Assembly: GCA_937919165.1 (NCBI GenBank)
Contig: CALFPO010000022.1
Coordinates: 1 to 6,237, forward strand
DNA from: an uncultured Bacillota bacterium
GTDB lineage: Bacteria > Bacillota_I > Bacilli_A > Erysipelotrichales > Erysipelotrichaceae
Length of the DNA stretch: 6,237 nucleotides
Direction of reading: 5' to 3'
The position numbers were made by a program, and so were the translations under genes. Shown here one piece after another: positions 4,875 to 6,237 of the stretch. The notes under the pieces are model-generated. The model searched no databases and was not told the DNA's origin. It saw only the letters and a program-made list of their open reading frames with translations. Positions within the stretch are counted from its first letter, which is position 1, and each line of letters begins with the position of its first letter.

Positions 4875-6237
4875 TCAAATCTCGTTTATCAAAACGTTAT
4901 ATCCGTCATAGACTGCATTAAGCAGACTTCCTTGGTTGGCTACCTCGAAGATGTTCGTCAGAATCTTGCCATCGGCATTGACGAATTCCTTAAAGACATC
5001 AACGATCATCTTGTTCTCATCGACATTGATCATATAGCCATGAGATAAGGTGATCTCGACAAACTGCCTAAGGTCTTCCAGGCTAGAGAACGCCAGTCTA
5101 TGCAAGACGATGATCTTCTTATCTATCGGATACTCAGCAGCAAAAGTATCCTTCAATCCATATACATTGGCGATGAACTCTTCATCAAGATATGTATATA
5201 TTGAATGAATCCTTTCGATGATGGATGCTTCCTCATCTTCTTTCTCTTCGACAGTCTCTTCCTGCTTGATGTCCTCAATCAGTTCATTGACATAGTCGTT
5301 CTTGTCTTCGGCTACAGGCTCCTCAGCTTCAGCCTGTTCAGTTGAAGGCTCTTCTTCAACTGCTTCTTCGATTGCTGGTTCTTCCTCTATTGTTTCAATC
5401 GTTTCTTCCGTAATCTCTTCAGGCTCTTCAATAACGATATCATCAACTGTAGTATCGCTTTCTACAAACGTTCCTTCCTCATGCGCAATGATCTCCGAGA
5501 AGATCGTATCGATTTCCCTTTCAATGCTGATATCTTTGCCTACGGTCTCGCTGTATGGATCAAAGTTTGGATCGTTTGCTCTAGATACATTCAGGAAGAT
5601 TCTGCGCATCACATCATCGCCTTCAGGAATGATGGCTTCTTTCATAAGAGGCTTCTGTTCTTCTGGTTCTGGTTTCTCCTCTTCTTGTTCTGACTTCTCT
5701 TCTATCTTGATTTCTTCAATCTCTGGTTCTTCGGCTTCAATCTCTATAGGCTCGATTATCGTTTCCTCAGGCTCTATCAATATCTCTTCAGGTTCCTTTG
5801 TCTCTTCGACTATTGGTTCGTTCATGAAGGATCCATCGCTTTCGAAATCACGTTCCAGATTATAGAAAGCCAGAAGCTTGGCAAGTTCCTTCTCATCAGC
5901 CAGCTTGTTTTCATCATCTTCATCGAAATCGACATCAAACATTCTTCCAAGCTGTGTTGAAGCTGAATCAGCCTGTCCATTCTTGGTTACGAAACGATCA
6001 AAAGCCTCATCGCCAGCCTTCAGCAATGTGGTCATGGTCGACTGCATCGAGCCAAGCGAAAGACCTAAATTCTCATTCAGTTCTTCCCTTAGCGTTGAAA
6101 GATCAATATTTTTAAGTTCTGCCAGTCTAGGATCTGCTTCATCATCAAGATGCTCATCAAGATATTCAATATGCCCCTCTGAATATAAACCAGCATTACT
6201 TGCAAAATCTAATAATGATTCTTTGGTAAGCTCATTT
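4875..6237 (-). CDS. Large glutamate-rich protein of unknown function, start beyond the right edge
   Basis: The frame is open from the right edge to TGA 4877-4875, giving 453 visible residues. An ATG at 6047 is internal: 63 in-frame codons precede it without a stop, and it has no Shine-Dalgarno. Layout by visible residue: a helical N-terminal part (1-139, with LSTLREELNENLGL and KELAKLLAFYNLERDF); an acidic Pro/Glu/Ile linker (about 140-203, repeated EPEE/IEEI units); a short conserved-looking block (about 204-255, VMRRIFLNVSRANDPNFDPY then DTIFSEIIA); a second acidic linker (about 263-336, EEPEE/EEEP units); and a folded-looking C-terminal domain (about 337-453, IIERIHSIYTYLDEEFIANVYGL, LHRLAFSSLEDLRQFVEITLSHGY). 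I see no signal peptide or membrane helix in the visible part, so it is probably cytosolic. I do not recognise the family. Its close neighbour is the bitopic membrane protein gene. Confidence 0.75.
   Translation of the reverse strand, partial: NELTKESLLDFASNAGLYSEGHIEYLDEHLDDEADPRLAELKNIDLSTLREELNENLGLSLGSMQSTMTTLLKAGDEAFDRFVTKNGQADSASTQLGRMFDVDFDEDDENKLADEKELAKLLAFYNLERDFESDGSFMNEPIVEETKEPEEILIEPEETIIEPIEIEAEEPEIEEIKIEEKSEQEEEKPEPEEQKPLMKEAIIPEGDDVMRRIFLNVSRANDPNFDPYSETVGKDISIEREIDTIFSEIIAHEEGTFVESDTTVDDIVIEEPEEITEETIETIEEEPAIEEAVEEEPSTEQAEAEEPVAEDKNDYVNELIEDIKQEETVEEKEDEEASIIERIHSIYTYLDEEFIANVYGLKDTFAAEYPIDKKIIVLHRLAFSSLEDLRQFVEITLSHGYMINVDENKMIVDVFKEFVNADGKILTNIFEVANQGSLLNAVYDGYNVLINEI

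Noticed and set aside
5302..5865. Long plus-strand Ser-rich frame
   Set aside because: It is the antisense of the Glu-rich linkers (GAA/GAG reading as TTC/CTC, with Ser codons in the shifted frame). Composition is extreme, with no ribosome site and no domain character.
1..6237. CRISPR array, tRNA/rRNA, insertion sequence, riboswitch, prophage or toxin-antitoxin genes
   Set aside because: I looked on both strands and saw no regularly spaced repeats, cloverleaf, transposase, long inverted repeats or long structured leaders. The noncoding gaps are all under 100 bases.

Overview
The window reads almost entirely on the minus strand and looks like Bacillota (Firmicutes) DNA. The genes are tightly packed, Shine-Dalgarno sites are strong (AGGAGG, GGGAGG, AAGGAG), intrinsic terminators are short, and the protein families are a MATE transporter, a long-tailed cation diffusion facilitator, a PPK2 and a bitopic coiled-coil membrane protein. 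I cannot place it more finely with confidence. Right-hand gene content would fit an Erysipelotrichia-like lineage, but this is a weak guess.

The window seems to consist of two segments of different origin. The left segment (1 to about 2060-2090) is GC-richer: hand counts of three 60-base lines gave 52, 58 and 62%. It holds, in transcription order, the C-terminal part of a cation diffusion facilitator (CDF) metal transporter, then a MATE-family efflux pump gene broken by one in-frame TAG. At the left edge a new gene begins, with a good promoter and a strong ribosome binding site. The right segment (about 2090 to 6237) is AT-richer: sampled lines gave 37-43%, and 28% in an intergenic region. 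In transcription order it holds a large acidic protein whose start lies beyond the right edge, a single-pass membrane protein with a coiled coil and an SH3-like tail, an intrinsic terminator, a class III-like polyphosphate kinase 2 (PPK2), a small winged-helix protein coupled to it, a second terminator, and the start of a HAD phosphatase.

The two segments meet inside one open frame at 1547-2587. It begins as a HAD phosphatase with all four catalytic motifs, then switches at about residues 166-176 into the C-terminal domain of a CDF transporter. Both proteins are truncated at the join and base composition changes at the same place. The simplest reading is a chimeric join, either a metagenome assembly artefact or a recombination event, rather than an evolved HAD-CDF fusion. 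This should be settled before any biology is built on it.

Functionally, the CDF and MATE genes form a transport pair 22 bases apart. The PPK2 and winged-helix genes form a two-gene unit bounded by terminators, and the acidic protein and bitopic protein form an uncharacterised pair 16 bases apart. TAG is used as an ordinary stop by two right-hand genes. I saw no tRNA, rRNA, CRISPR array, insertion sequence or riboswitch. No gene-free stretch exceeds 300 bases.
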